The position numbers and the translations under genes were made by a program. Of a stretch of DNA of 64,000 nucleotides, positions 25,314-34,735 are shown one piece after another. A model generated the notes under the pieces. The model saw only the letters and a list, made by a program, of their open reading frames with translations, searched no databases and was not told the origin of the DNA. Position 1 is the first letter of the stretch, and every line of letters begins with the position of its first letter. This DNA comes from Pirellula sp. (lineage in GTDB: Bacteria > Planctomycetota > Planctomycetia > Pirellulales > Lacipirellulaceae): NCBI GenBank assembly GCA_013822725.1, contig PNKX01000002.1, forward strand, positions 67,001 through 131,000. The letters are read 5' to 3'.

Positions 25314-27314
25314 TTAGAGCACCGCGTCGAGGTCGCCCTTCCAACGGACGAACCCTTCGATCGCTTCGTACTCGGCGAGGCCAAGCTTATCGTAGGTTTC
25401 CGCGGTCGTGCGATTTCGCTGTTCGGCCCGTTGCCAGAACTCACGGGGGTCGTTGCCGGGGAACAGTGCCCGGTCCTTTTGCGATTCGTGCTTGAAGATC
25501 GCGGCCCGCTTCCGCAGGAGTTCCTGCGGGCTGAGCGGCACTGCCATTTCAATTTGATGAGGGCCCCATTCCTGCCAGGCTCCGCGGTAGAGCCAGACCT
25601 GGCACTGCTGATACCAGTCGTCCCCTTCGCGTTCGATCTGCTTGCAAGCCTGCAGGATGGCGCTGAGGCAGGTCCGGTGCGTGCCGTGGGGATCGCTGAG
25701 GTCGCCTGCCGCGTAGACCTGATGCGGCTGGACCTTGCGGAGCAGATCAACGGTGATGCGAATATCGTCCGCCGACAGCGGCTTCTTGCGCACGCGGCCC
25801 GTTTCGTAAAAGGGCATGTCCATGAAATGTAGTTGCGCTTCCGGAATGTTGCAGCAGCGGGTCGCGGCCCGCGCCTCGGCCCGGCGGATTGTTCCCTTGA
25901 TGAACTGCACTTCGGGGCTGTCGACCTGCCCCTGTTGCTTGTGCTTCACGAACTCGTCGATGTGCCGTTCGAACTCAGCCGTACGGTCGGGATCGATATT
26001 GAAGTGCCGATTGAACTCCGAGATGAAGTCCATGAACGTAATCGCATCATCGTCGAAGACCGCGATGTTGCCCGACGTCTGGTAGGCGACGTGGACCTCG
26101 TGCCCCTGATCGACGAGCCGAATGAGCGTGCCGCCCATCGAGATCACGTCGTCGTCGGGATGAGGCGAGAAAATCAGCACCCGCTTAGGGAAGCAACCCT
26201 CGCCGAAGCGGAGCGAATCGCCAGCGCGGCGGGCGTGATCAGGCTTGCCGCCCGGCCAGCCGGTAATCGTCTGCTGCAACTCGCGGAAAACCTCGATGTT
26301 GATGTTGTACGCGCGGCCCTGGCTTGCCAGCAGGTCCTGGAGGCCTTCCTCGTTGTAGTCCTCTTCCGTCAGCTTGAGGATCGGCTTCTTCACTTGCAGC
26401 GCGAGCCACATGACCGCTTTGCGAATCGTCGCCTGATCCCAGTTTACGGGGCCGACCAGCCATGGGCTGCGACGGCGGGTGAGCGCATCCGCGGCGGCGT
26501 CATCGAGCACGAACTGAGCGTTCGAGTGAGTCTGCAGGAAGCTCGCAGCGACGATCGCGGAAATCTCGCCTTCGACCGCCTTCGCGACGACCGACGACTT
26601 CCCTTCGCCGAAGGCCATCAGGATGACCTGCTTCGCTTCGAGAATCGTGCCGACGCCCATCGTGATCGCCCGGCGCGGGACATTCTCTTCAGCGAAGAAG
26701 TCGCTGGCCGCGTCGCGACGCGTCTTTTTGTCGAGCGTGATCATCCGAGTCCGGCTGTCGCGACCTGAGCCAGGCTCGTTGAAGCCGATGTGCCCCGTGC
26801 GGCCGATACCGAGGAGCTGAACGTCGATGCCGCCGGCTTCGACGATCATTGCTTCGTACTTGCGGCAATACTCTTCGACCTCAGTATCAACAATCGTTCC
26901 GTCGGGGACGTGGACGTTTTCCTCGAGGATGTCGACGTGATCGAACAAGTTCTCGTGCATGAACCGGACGTAGCTTTGGAGCTCGTCAGGCTGCATGGGA
27001 AAGTATTCGTCGAGATTGAAGGTCACGACGTTCTGAAACGATAGCCCCTCTTCCTTGTGGAGTCGAATTAGTTCGCTGTAGACGCCGACCGGCGTGCTGC
27101 CGGTGGCGAGGCCGAGAATCGCCGGACGACCTTGCGCTTGCCGCTCGCGGATGAGGTCGGCGATTTCGGCGGCGACCGCTTTGCTGGCTTCGCCGGCGTG
27201 ACGGTAAACGCGGCAGGGAATCTTCTCAGGGCAGGAGCTGTGATCGTGCATGGGAATGAAGGGTGCGTCGGTGCGGTGAAGGTTGCCGGCGGCGGGCGAT
27301 TCGGTCGTGCTCAT
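25314..27314 (-). CDS. nagB: Glucosamine-6-phosphate deaminase fused to PIG-L deacetylase
   Basis: A 666-residue two-domain protein. Residues about 35-300 are a NagB isomerase (LATGSTPVGVYSEL, NLDEYFPM with D102 and E103, GIGRTGHIGFNEPGS with H175). Residues about 375-660 are a PIG-L/LmbE zinc-dependent deacetylase (SPHPDDDVISMGGT at 383-396, later AAGDLSDPHGTHRT). NagB converts glucosamine-6-phosphate to fructose-6-phosphate and ammonia; PIG-L domains remove N-acetyl groups from sugars. One chain could thus deacetylate and deaminate, although the actual substrate of the second domain is not known. The same fusion is known in Bacteroidetes and planctomycetes. Confidence 0.92.
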   Translation of the reverse strand: MSTTESPAAGNLHRTDAPFIPMHDHSSCPEKIPCRVYRHAGEASKAVAAEIADLIRERQAQGRPAILGLATGSTPVGVYSELIRLHKEEGLSFQNVVTFNLDEYFPMQPDELQSYVRFMHENLFDHVDILEENVHVPDGTIVDTEVEEYCRKYEAMIVEAGGIDVQLLGIGRTGHIGFNEPGSGRDSRTRMITLDKKTRRDAASDFFAEENVPRRAITMGVGTILEAKQVILMAFGEGKSSVVAKAVEGEISAIVAASFLQTHSNAQFVLDDAAADALTRRRSPWLVGPVNWDQATIRKAVMWLALQVKKPILKLTEEDYNEEGLQDLLASQGRAYNINIEVFRELQQTITGWPGGKPDHARRAGDSLRFGEGCFPKRVLIFSPHPDDDVISMGGTLIRLVDQGHEVHVAYQTSGNIAVFDDDAITFMDFISEFNRHFNIDPDRTAEFERHIDEFVKHKQQGQVDSPEVQFIKGTIRRAEARAATRCCNIPEAQLHFMDMPFYETGRVRKKPLSADDIRITVDLLRKVQPHQVYAAGDLSDPHGTHRTCLSAILQACKQIEREGDDWYQQCQVWLYRGAWQEWGPHQIEMAVPLSPQELLRKRAAIFKHESQKDRALFPGNDPREFWQRAEQRNRTTAETYDKLGLAEYEAIEGFVRWKGDLDAVL

Positions 27315-27427
27315 AACGTGGGGCTGGAAAACTTGCTCGTATGCGAATGTGATTTGACGTTTCGAAAGCGGATACGACTTAGTAAGTCATGCGCTTTCGC
27401 GAGTGGGAATCTCTCATTCTAGCCGAG

Positions 27428-28468
27428 TTAGCTGGCGATGCGAGACGCGGCGATGCTGGCGGCTTCCATATCACAAATCTTCACGGCGTCTTCCGCTAGG
27501 CGTCCGTTGAGAATCTCGCTTTCCTGATTTTTGCGCACACTTTCAATAACATTGCGCAGCTCCGCGACGAAGGCGTCTAGCGGGTCGCCGCTGCCGAGTT
27601 CGACGTGCTCCGCTTTGCCGTTTTCGTCGAGAATCGTCGGCGGGCAAAGGTAGGATCCCTCGCCGTTGAGGACGGAGAACTCGAAGAGCAGCGTCGCTCG
27701 TTCGAGGTGGATTTCGAAGCCGTGATTGAAGGCCCGACCTTGTTGATCGGTCGTGCCGCTGGTCGCTTCGACGACGCAGTCGCTGTTGGGAAAGCTGAAG
27801 AAGCTGTGCCAGAATTCAGGGAGCCCTTCGCGGGTGCGGCCGCGGCTGATGACGTTGTTCGGCATGCCGAACAATAGCCGAATAAAGTGGGCGTCGTGAA
27901 CATGGAGGTCGAACAGGGGGCCGCCGACCTGATCGGCCTTCCAATAATTCTTGAGCCACGCGGGGTTCGAGATCACGCGGCGGAAGGCGCCGCCACGGAG
28001 AGCGCCGTAGCGGCCGCTGGTCACGGCTTCGTAGGCCCAGGCATATTCGGGGAAGAATGGCAGGACATGGCCGACGAAGAGCTTGCGGTCGGCTGCGGAG
28101 GCCGCGGCCGACATTCGCTGGCATTCGGCGAGCGAGAGCGACATCGGCTTTTCGCAGAAGACGTTCTTCCCGGCGGCGAGCGCCTTGATCGTCGCCTCGG
28201 CATGAAGGGCAGGGGGGAGCGTTACGTCGACGAGGTCGAGCTTCGTTGACGCGAGCATTTCGTCGAGGCTCGTGAACGTTGCGACGCCACTGAGGTCCAT
28301 CTGCTCGCCGGCGGGACCGAAGTTTCCCTTGATGTCGGTCCAATCGCCGGTCAGGCGGCGCTCATTCGTTTCGCAAATGGCGGCGACGCGTACGCCGGGA
28401 ATGTTCCGGTAGCTGAGGTAGTGGATCATCCCCATGAACCCCAGGCCGACGATGCCGACTTCGATCAT
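27428..28468 (-). CDS. Gfo/Idh/MocA-family oxidoreductase
   Basis: A 346-residue NAD(P)-dependent sugar or inositol dehydrogenase type protein. Residues 1-125 are the Rossmann domain (VGIVGLGFMGMIHYLSY) with the family motif EKPMSLSLAECQRM; the remainder is the alpha/beta substrate domain (DLHVHDAHFIRLLFG, YWKADQVGGPLFD). There is no Tat signal. It follows two sugar isomerase genes on the same strand, suggesting one catabolic operon. The substrate cannot be inferred. Confidence 0.92.
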   Translation of the reverse strand: MIEVGIVGLGFMGMIHYLSYRNIPGVRVAAICETNERRLTGDWTDIKGNFGPAGEQMDLSGVATFTSLDEMLASTKLDLVDVTLPPALHAEATIKALAAGKNVFCEKPMSLSLAECQRMSAAASAADRKLFVGHVLPFFPEYAWAYEAVTSGRYGALRGGAFRRVISNPAWLKNYWKADQVGGPLFDLHVHDAHFIRLLFGMPNNVISRGRTREGLPEFWHSFFSFPNSDCVVEATSGTTDQQGRAFNHGFEIHLERATLLFEFSVLNGEGSYLCPPTILDENGKAEHVELGSGDPLDAFVAELRNVIESVRKNQESEILNGRLAEDAVKICDMEAASIAASRIAS

Positions 28469-28493
28469 CTATTGTTCCTTTAGGTATAAGTGA

Positions 28494-28593
28494 ACCACGA
28501 CGGCACGACGAGCACGACGGAATAGGGAATGCAGTGAGTGACGAAAGTGATTCAAGCTACCTTCTTTCGTCGTGACCTTCGTGCCGTCGTGGT
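28494..28593. repeat. ACCACGACGGCACGACG-type inverted repeat, copy 2
   Basis: Left arm 28494-28519 and right arm about 28567-28593 pair over about 26 bases. It is the same family as 15042-15255, here with a shorter interior, and fills most of the gap between two genes of the presumed sugar operon. Confidence 0.8.
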
Positions 28594-28609
28594 AAGTTGT
28601 CTTCGACCA

Positions 28610-29455
28610 TCACTGAGAAAGCTCGCGCTTCAGTGATTCCAGCGTTTCGATGGCGGCGGCGATTTCGGCCTTCTGTCGTACCGGCTCCTGCGGGATCTCA
28701 CGTTCGATCGTGAGCGGGCCCGTGTAGCCGATTTCGTTGAGCGTGCGGAGGTACGCCGCGAAGTCGACAGCGCCTTTGCCGAGGGCGACTTCGGCGCCCC
28801 ACGTTTTGCCTGGCTGATCGGACCAGGTGGCGTCCTTGCAGTGGATGCTGCGGACGTACTTGCCAAGCGTCTTCAGCGCGGGGATCGGTTCACCGCAGCC
28901 GTAGAGGATCATGTTGGCCGGGTCGAAGTTGATGAAGAGGTTGTCGCGTTCGACGTCTTGCAGAAAGGCGAGCAGGACGTCGGCCGGCTCTTGGCCCGTT
29001 TCGAGATGGATCGCCTGGCCGTTTTTCTTGACGTAGTCGCAGACGTCGCGCGTGACGTTCAGCACGTCGCGGTATTCGCTCGTCGTGCGGTCGTGCGGGA
29101 CGAAGCCAAGGTGCAGGCCGACCGTTTTCACTCCCATCAGATTGGCGAAGTCGGCAATCTCTTTCAGCTCAGCCGTCCGCTCAGCACGCATGGCAAGCGG
29201 GACCAAGCCGATGGTTTGCTCCACCGTGGGAATGTCGGCGTAGCTTTCGCCTTCGAAACCGGCGAAGACGACCGTCACCTGGATGCCGAGTTTTTCGAGC
29301 CGCGCGACGAACTCTTTCGCCCGCTCGGGGGTGCGCGATTCGCGGTGGGGGGTGTGGAGATGCACTGTCGGCACGCCCAGTTCATGGGCGACGTCGGGAT
29401 TCACGCCCAGTCCGGCGTCGATGCTGACGAACACGCCAATCGGCCACTTGATCAT
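28610..29455 (-). CDS. Sugar phosphate isomerase/epimerase (TIM barrel)
   Basis: A 281-residue AP-endonuclease-2-like TIM barrel without a signal peptide. Metal-site motifs are LHLGFVPHD, LETGQEPADVLLAF, FINFDPANMILYGCG, IHCKDATW and TIEREIP. It is a cytosolic sugar isomerase or epimerase of unknown substrate, encoded between a second such enzyme and an oxidoreductase. Confidence 0.9.
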   Translation of the reverse strand: MIKWPIGVFVSIDAGLGVNPDVAHELGVPTVHLHTPHRESRTPERAKEFVARLEKLGIQVTVVFAGFEGESYADIPTVEQTIGLVPLAMRAERTAELKEIADFANLMGVKTVGLHLGFVPHDRTTSEYRDVLNVTRDVCDYVKKNGQAIHLETGQEPADVLLAFLQDVERDNLFINFDPANMILYGCGEPIPALKTLGKYVRSIHCKDATWSDQPGKTWGAEVALGKGAVDFAAYLRTLNEIGYTGPLTIEREIPQEPVRQKAEIAAAIETLESLKRELSQ

Positions 29456-29509
29456 ATCTGTTTCCTTGAGAGATTTTTGGAACTGCAGAGAAACGTCGGT
29501 AGGTGGCGC

Positions 29510-29625
29510 GAGCTGTCAGCTATCAGCGGTCAGCTTTCAGCCAGACAGATAAAGTTGATTGTGCGGGGCGGGCTCAACAACTATCTGCGTTTATTCGCGT
29601 TTATCTGCGGTTCCCTATTCTTGTT
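29510..29625. repeat. Dispersed short repeats in gap
   Basis: Two modules: AGCTGTCAGCTATCAGCGGT with further TCAGC units at 29510-29540, and TATCTGCGTTTATTCGCGTT continuing to 29612. The second resembles the AATCTGCGCGAATAAA module inside the repeat at 11760-11950. Confidence 0.6.
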
Positions 29626-29628
29626 TGT

Positions 29629-30570
29629 TTAGTCCTGCACTAGCAGCGTTTGGTCCATGCGCTTGGCCACGTCGGCGAGCCACTCGCGATCGCCGCCGGC
29701 GACTTCGGCCGTACACCAGCCGGAGAAGCCGATTTCGCGGAGGGCTTGGCGCACGGCGGGCCAATTGACGTCGCCTTCGCCGATCTTGGCGTCGAACCCT
29801 TTCTCCGTGCTCCACTCCTTCACGTCAAGTTTGACGATGCGGGCGCCGAGCGTGCGGATCCAATTCTGGCTGGGCGAGAACTTCACGACGTTGCCGATGT
29901 CGAAGTAGGAGGCGACCCAAGGGTTGGCGATTTCGTCGAGGTAGTCGCGAAGCTGCTCGGGAGTTTCGCAGAAGCCATTCCAGACGTTTTCGATCAGCAC
30001 TTGGACGCCGAGCTTGCTGGCGAGCGGCAAGACCTGGCGGATCCCTTCGATCGAACGCTTCCACACGTGATCGTGCGTCTCGTCGGCGCCATTGACGCGA
30101 CCAGGAACCAGCAGCACTGAGAAGCCGCCGAAGGCGTGGCAATCGAGAATCGCCTGGCGAAGAATCGCGACTCCCTCCTCGCGGACTTTCGCATCGGGCG
30201 AGGAGAGCCGCACGTCCCAATGCTTCATATCAACGAGGCCATGGACCGGCAGGCCGGTGGCGTCGCTTGCTTTGCGAACTTCCTCGGCGGAGAAATCAGC
30301 CGGGCTGATCAGTTCCATGCCGTCGTAGCCGAGTTCTTTGCAGATTTTGAAGTGATCGAGAACTGTCGGAGCGTCCGCGATCATCCCCCACTTCACTGCT
30401 TTGTAGAGTTCGAGCTTTTTCTGAGTCGGCGCTGCGGCGGCGGTGGCGACATCAGCCGCTGTGGCAGCGCCGAGCTGCGTCGAGACTAGACCTGCGGCGG
30501 CAACGGCGGCGGTTCGACCTAAGAATTGGCGGCGGTTCGATGCCTGTTTGAGCGGTGGGTGGGTGTTCAT
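29629..30570 (-). CDS. Sugar phosphate isomerase/epimerase with Tat signal
   Basis: A 313-residue protein starting MNTHPPLKQASNRRQFLGR; the twin-arginine motif NRRQFLGRTAAVAAAG predicts Tat export. The mature part is a TIM barrel (VHGLVDMKHWDVRLSS, LIENVWNGFCETPEQL, SYFDIGNVVKF, KLDVKEWS). The ATG at 30570 was preferred over the longer frame to 30666, which would bury the Tat motif. It is first in the minus-strand carbohydrate block and divergent from the AraC regulator. Pairs of exported and cytosolic TIM-barrel isomerases are common in planctomycetes. Confidence 0.9.
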   Translation of the reverse strand: MNTHPPLKQASNRRQFLGRTAAVAAAGLVSTQLGAATAADVATAAAAPTQKKLELYKAVKWGMIADAPTVLDHFKICKELGYDGMELISPADFSAEEVRKASDATGLPVHGLVDMKHWDVRLSSPDAKVREEGVAILRQAILDCHAFGGFSVLLVPGRVNGADETHDHVWKRSIEGIRQVLPLASKLGVQVLIENVWNGFCETPEQLRDYLDEIANPWVASYFDIGNVVKFSPSQNWIRTLGARIVKLDVKEWSTEKGFDAKIGEGDVNWPAVRQALREIGFSGWCTAEVAGGDREWLADVAKRMDQTLLVQD

Positions 30571-30878
30571 CGCAAATCCTCCATCGGCCAACGGTGCGGG
30601 AGCAGCGGGTCGCGAACCCACCATGATGGGGAGTTTTCCGGCGGTTGTCTCCCCAGTGATTTGCAATTTCTTGTACAGAATTTGCGCTTTGCGGCGTTAC
30701 AATGGGGCCCAATCAGTTATTTCCGGCCCAGTCAGGACCATTGGGGTGGCACGCCCTAAGGAACTCCGCAGGGCGTGGCGGATCCCTCATCGCGGCGACC
30801 ACGCCCATCGGAGTACCTCTGGACGTGCCACCCGCAACTGTGCGCCAACTCGCAACCTCAGCGAAGTCCACATCGACC
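30571..30878. promoter_or_regulatory. Divergent intergenic region of isomerase and AraC genes
   Basis: This 308-base gap should hold the promoters of both genes and the operator of the AraC-type protein. An inverted repeat (30744-30833) occupies its AraC-proximal third. No further gene is supported. Confidence 0.45.
30744..30833. repeat. Inverted repeat GGGTGGCACG...CGTGCCACCC
   Basis: Outer arms of ten bases at 30744-30753 and 30824-30833, with an inner pair GGGCGTGG (30771) and CCACGCCC (30799). The size and GC content fit a REP-like element rather than an operator. Confidence 0.65.
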
Positions 30879-31799
30879 ATGCAGCCATCGTTCGAAAAAC
30901 TGATTCCCCCCACTGGTAGCTCGATTCGCTGCTTTGACCGCAGCATTATCGAGAAGCCGGCCGGCTGGCACTACCACCCGGAAGTCGAAATCTGCTTCAC
31001 CGAGCGCGGTTCCGGCACCCGCTTCGTCGGCGACCACATCGGCAACTACGGCGACGGCGATTTGGTGCTGCTCGGCGCGAACTTGCCGCACCACTGGGCG
31101 TCGGATGAGTTTCGCGGGCAGAAGTATGATCGCCATGCGGCGATTGTCGTGCAGTTCGATCCAGTGCAGTTTGGTACGCAATTCTTTGGTCTGCCAGAAA
31201 TGGCGGAAACCGTCGAATTGCTGGAACGCGCCGGCCGCGGGCTCCATGTCACTGGCAGGACGCGGCGATTCGTCGCCGACGCCGCGCGGGAGATGCTAGA
31301 GCAGTCGCCGGCGGCGCGCCTGCTGTCATTGCTCAATATCCTGCATTTGCTGTCCCGCTCGGCCGAGCTTGTGCCGTTGGCGAGCCCCGGGTTCGCACCG
31401 ACGTTCCGCCCCAGGCTGCAGAATCGGCTGAACCGCGTCTGCAAACATATCCACGACCATCTGGCCGATCCGGGGCTCAATCAGGGCGATCTTGCGAAGT
31501 TGGCGGGGATGCACCCCTCGGCCTTCAGCCGGTTTTTCAAGAACGGCACCCAGCGGACGGTCACCGATTACGTGAACGAGCTGCGCATCGGGCTGGCGTC
31601 GCGGTTATTGCTCGAGACTGAGCTAAGCATCCTTGAGATATGTCTCCGCTCGGGGTATGAAAATGCGTCGAACTTCAATCGGCGTTTCCGCGAGTACCGC
31701 GGCATGACGCCGCGAGAGTTTCGTGCCGCGCATCGGGCGCCTGGCGGCCCTCTCGAGCGATTGCTCGAGGGAGACCCGTACGCCGCGGCTACTGCCTGA
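30879..31799 (+). CDS. AraC-family transcriptional regulator
   Basis: A 306-residue protein. The N-terminal cupin domain (GWHYHPEVEICFTERGSGTRFVGDHIGNYGDGDLVLLG) should bind a sugar; the C-terminal 100 residues are two AraC helix-turn-helix motifs (NQGDLAKLAGMHPSAFSRFFK and SILEICLRSGYENASNFNRRFRE). The start at 30879 places the cupin properly. Divergence from the isomerase/oxidoreductase block suggests that it controls that block. It ends 37 bases before the PEP carboxylase start. Confidence 0.9.
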   Translation: MQPSFEKLIPPTGSSIRCFDRSIIEKPAGWHYHPEVEICFTERGSGTRFVGDHIGNYGDGDLVLLGANLPHHWASDEFRGQKYDRHAAIVVQFDPVQFGTQFFGLPEMAETVELLERAGRGLHVTGRTRRFVADAAREMLEQSPAARLLSLLNILHLLSRSAELVPLASPGFAPTFRPRLQNRLNRVCKHIHDHLADPGLNQGDLAKLAGMHPSAFSRFFKNGTQRTVTDYVNELRIGLASRLLLETELSILEICLRSGYENASNFNRRFREYRGMTPREFRAAHRAPGGPLERLLEGDPYAAATA

Positions 31800-31836
31800 C
31801 GGTCCCACCTTCCCCCCACCTTCCGCGACGTGTGCC

Positions 31837-34596
31837 ATGGCTGCCAACGGCGACTCCCATTCCGAATTGCGCCGCGAGATCGATGATCTGGGGCGCATGT
31901 TCGGCGCGACGATCACGCGCTTTGCGGGTGATGACGGGCTGGAACTGGTCGAGCGAGTCCGTGGCTTGGCCCGCTCGATGCGCGAAGGGAACGCGGAGGC
32001 GGGGGCGGCGCTGAAGGCGCTGCTGGCGGAGCTCGATGAGGCCCAACTGAAGGTCGTCGTCCGGAGCTTCAGTATCTTTCTCGAACTCGCCAACCTTGCT
32101 GAGGATCGGCAGCGGATTCGGACACTGCAGCAGCGCGAGGAGGCGTCGTATCCCGAACCGCGGAAGGAATCGATCCGCGACGCGATCGCCGCGTTCAAAA
32201 GCCGCGGGCTGACGGCTTCCGAAGTGCAGACCCTGGTCAATCGCGTGGCGATTGAACTAGTCCTCACCGCTCACCCGACCGAAGCGAAGCGCCGCTCGGT
32301 GCGGCGAATTTTGCGACGGATTCATCACACGCTCGCCGAGCGCGACGCCCAGCAGGGGCAATCGCGGCAGCAAACGCGGATCAATCGCCAACTGCAGAGC
32401 GAGATGGAAATGCTCTGGCAGACCGATTTCATTCGCCCGCGGCGGCCGACGGTGCTTGACGAAGTCGCCCGCGGACTCGCGTTCCTGCCCGTGCTATGGG
32501 AAGAAGCGCCGGCGCTGATCGACGAACTGCGGCAGGCGCTCGAGGAGAATTACCCCAACGTCCGCCTGCAGCACGATCCGCCGCTGATTCGCTACGGCTC
32601 GTGGATGGGGGGCGATCGCGACGGCAATCCGTTCGTCACGCCCGACATCACGCGGCAGACGCTCGAACGGCTTCGCACGACCGCGATCGATCTCCATCTG
32701 GAAACGTGCGGGCTGCTGTCGAAGTTCCTCAGCATCTCCGATCGCGAGACGCCGCCGCCGCCGGCTCTCGTGACGGCGATCAACCGCGTTGGCGCCGCGT
32801 ATCCGGCGCTGGCGGAGGAATTGAAGGTCCAACGACCGTTGGAGTCTTACCGCCAATGGCTCCATGCCATCGAATGGCGGCTCTTGCGCACGGCGGAGGT
32901 TTCGCTCGCTGCCGACGCCACGGCGCTTCCGGTAGGCGCCTATGCGTCGGCCGAGGAACTCTGGGCCGACGTCAACGTCATCGCTGACGCTCTCACAGCG
33001 ACGCGCAACGCCAATACCGAAATCGTCGAGGTCCAGCCTTGGCTCGATCAGATTCTGCTTTTCGGTTTCCACACCGAGCGCCTCGACGTGCGGCAACACT
33101 CCGGCGTCTACCGCGCGGTGATTGATGAACTGTGGCAAGAGATGGGCATCGTCGAACCAGGCGCGTCGCTGGATGAACCGACGCGCTGCGATCGCTTGCT
33201 GCAAACTTTGCGGCGACCGATTCCCGCGGCGACGGCCGATCGTTCGCCCGCGGCTGCCGAGACGCTGGATCTCTTCGCGTTGCTCCGGCGCGTGGGGCGA
33301 CGCTTCGGCATGAGCGCCGTGGGGGGCCATGTCGTCAGCATGACCGAGTACCCCAGCGACATCATGTCGGTCCTCTGGTTCTGGCGGGCGTCGGAAGCGG
33401 TCGACGGCGGCCATCGCGGCGATGCGCAACTGTTGCTGCCGATCGTGCCGCTGTTCGAAACGATCGGCGATCTCAAGGGCGCGGCGGCGACGTTCCGTAC
33501 GATGCTCGAAAAGCCCGCTTATCGCGAGCATCTGCGGGGGTTGAAGAACCAACAGATGATCATGATCGGCTACTCCGACAGCACGAAGGACGGCGGCTAC
33601 GTCGCCGCGCAATGGGCGTTGTTCCAGGCGCAGATCGAGCTGCAGCAGATCGCCGACGAGTTCGGCGTCACGCTCACGTTCTTCCACGGTCGCGGCGGCG
33701 CGCTCGGCCGCGGCGGCGGCCCGGCGGCTCGTAGCATTCTGTCGCTGCCGACCGAAGCGTTTTCGGGTTCGTTGCGCCTCACCGAGCAAGGCGAAGTGCT
33801 GGCCGAACGGTACGACAATCCTTACATTGCGCACCGCCACTTGGAGCAGGTCGCCTGGTCAACGCTCACCGCCGCCTCGCGACGCCCCCGGCAGACGCCG
33901 ACGGAGTGGCAAGAAGCGATGGATCGCCTCGGCGCCGAATCGCTCGCCGCGTACCGGCGGTTCGTTGATCATCCAGCATTTAGCGAATACTATCGCGCGG
34001 CGACGCCGATCAACGCGATCGAACGCCTGCCGATTGGCTCGCGCCCGTCGAAGCGCAAGGCCGGCGGCCGCATCGAAGACCTCCGGGCGATCCCGTGGGT
34101 CTTCTCGTGGACGCAGAACCGCTGCTTGATTCCGGCGTGGTTCGGCATCGGCGCCGCATGTGAGTCGCTGACTGCGACGGAGCCTTCCATGGCGGCCGTC
34201 CTGGCGAACATGTACCGCAAGTGGTCGTTCTTCACGGCGATGATCGATAACGCCTCGCTCGCGCTGGCCAAGGCGAACATGACCGTCTTTGAGCAGTACG
34301 CCCAGCTGGCCTCCAGCATCGACGGCGCGGCCGAACTTACGGCAACGATTGTCGCGGAGTACGACCGCTCGCGCCGGGCGATCCTCGACATCACCGGCAG
34401 CCGCGAGTTGCTCGATGAAGTCCCCTGGCTGCAGCGCTCGATCGGCATCCGCAACGGCTATGTCGATCCGCTCAACATGATTCAGGTGGAACTTCTCCAG
34501 CGCAGCGCACGGGCGCCTGAGTTGCCCGGCGAGTTGGAGCATCTCACCAACCTCACGGTCAAAGGCCTCTCCACCGGCATGCGGACGACAGGTTAG
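31837..34596 (+). CDS. ppc: Phosphoenolpyruvate carboxylase
   Basis: A 919-residue protein, the normal family size. Catalytic H146 is in LVLTAHPTEAKRRS, followed by GSWMGGDRDGNPFV, MIGYSDSTKDGGYVAAQW, the mobile glycine loop FHGRGGALGRGGGPA, and the C-terminal region NPYIAHRHLEQ. The enzyme forms oxaloacetate from PEP and bicarbonate for anaplerosis. The ATG at 31837 was chosen because the upstream extension would overlap the AraC gene. The C terminus reads NGYVDPLNMIQVELLQRSR-like and ends GLSTGMRTTG, close to the usual ending. Confidence 0.95.
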   Translation: MAANGDSHSELRREIDDLGRMFGATITRFAGDDGLELVERVRGLARSMREGNAEAGAALKALLAELDEAQLKVVVRSFSIFLELANLAEDRQRIRTLQQREEASYPEPRKESIRDAIAAFKSRGLTASEVQTLVNRVAIELVLTAHPTEAKRRSVRRILRRIHHTLAERDAQQGQSRQQTRINRQLQSEMEMLWQTDFIRPRRPTVLDEVARGLAFLPVLWEEAPALIDELRQALEENYPNVRLQHDPPLIRYGSWMGGDRDGNPFVTPDITRQTLERLRTTAIDLHLETCGLLSKFLSISDRETPPPPALVTAINRVGAAYPALAEELKVQRPLESYRQWLHAIEWRLLRTAEVSLAADATALPVGAYASAEELWADVNVIADALTATRNANTEIVEVQPWLDQILLFGFHTERLDVRQHSGVYRAVIDELWQEMGIVEPGASLDEPTRCDRLLQTLRRPIPAATADRSPAAAETLDLFALLRRVGRRFGMSAVGGHVVSMTEYPSDIMSVLWFWRASEAVDGGHRGDAQLLLPIVPLFETIGDLKGAAATFRTMLEKPAYREHLRGLKNQQMIMIGYSDSTKDGGYVAAQWALFQAQIELQQIADEFGVTLTFFHGRGGALGRGGGPAARSILSLPTEAFSGSLRLTEQGEVLAERYDNPYIAHRHLEQVAWSTLTAASRRPRQTPTEWQEAMDRLGAESLAAYRRFVDHPAFSEYYRAATPINAIERLPIGSRPSKRKAGGRIEDLRAIPWVFSWTQNRCLIPAWFGIGAACESLTATEPSMAAVLANMYRKWSFFTAMIDNASLALAKANMTVFEQYAQLASSIDGAAELTATIVAEYDRSRRAILDITGSRELLDEVPWLQRSIGIRNGYVDPLNMIQVELLQRSARAPELPGELEHLTNLTVKGLSTGMRTTG

Positions 34597-34735
34597 CCGT
34601 CGTGGACTTCGCAAAACGAAGCAACGTCTCCGCAAAATCGAGAGGTATTTGGCCCTGTTGCGCTAGCGAGCCTTCTTGCCCTTTGGAGTAAGATGAGAAC
34701 TGGAACAGACTCTCAACTTCTCCCTGAGGCATTTG

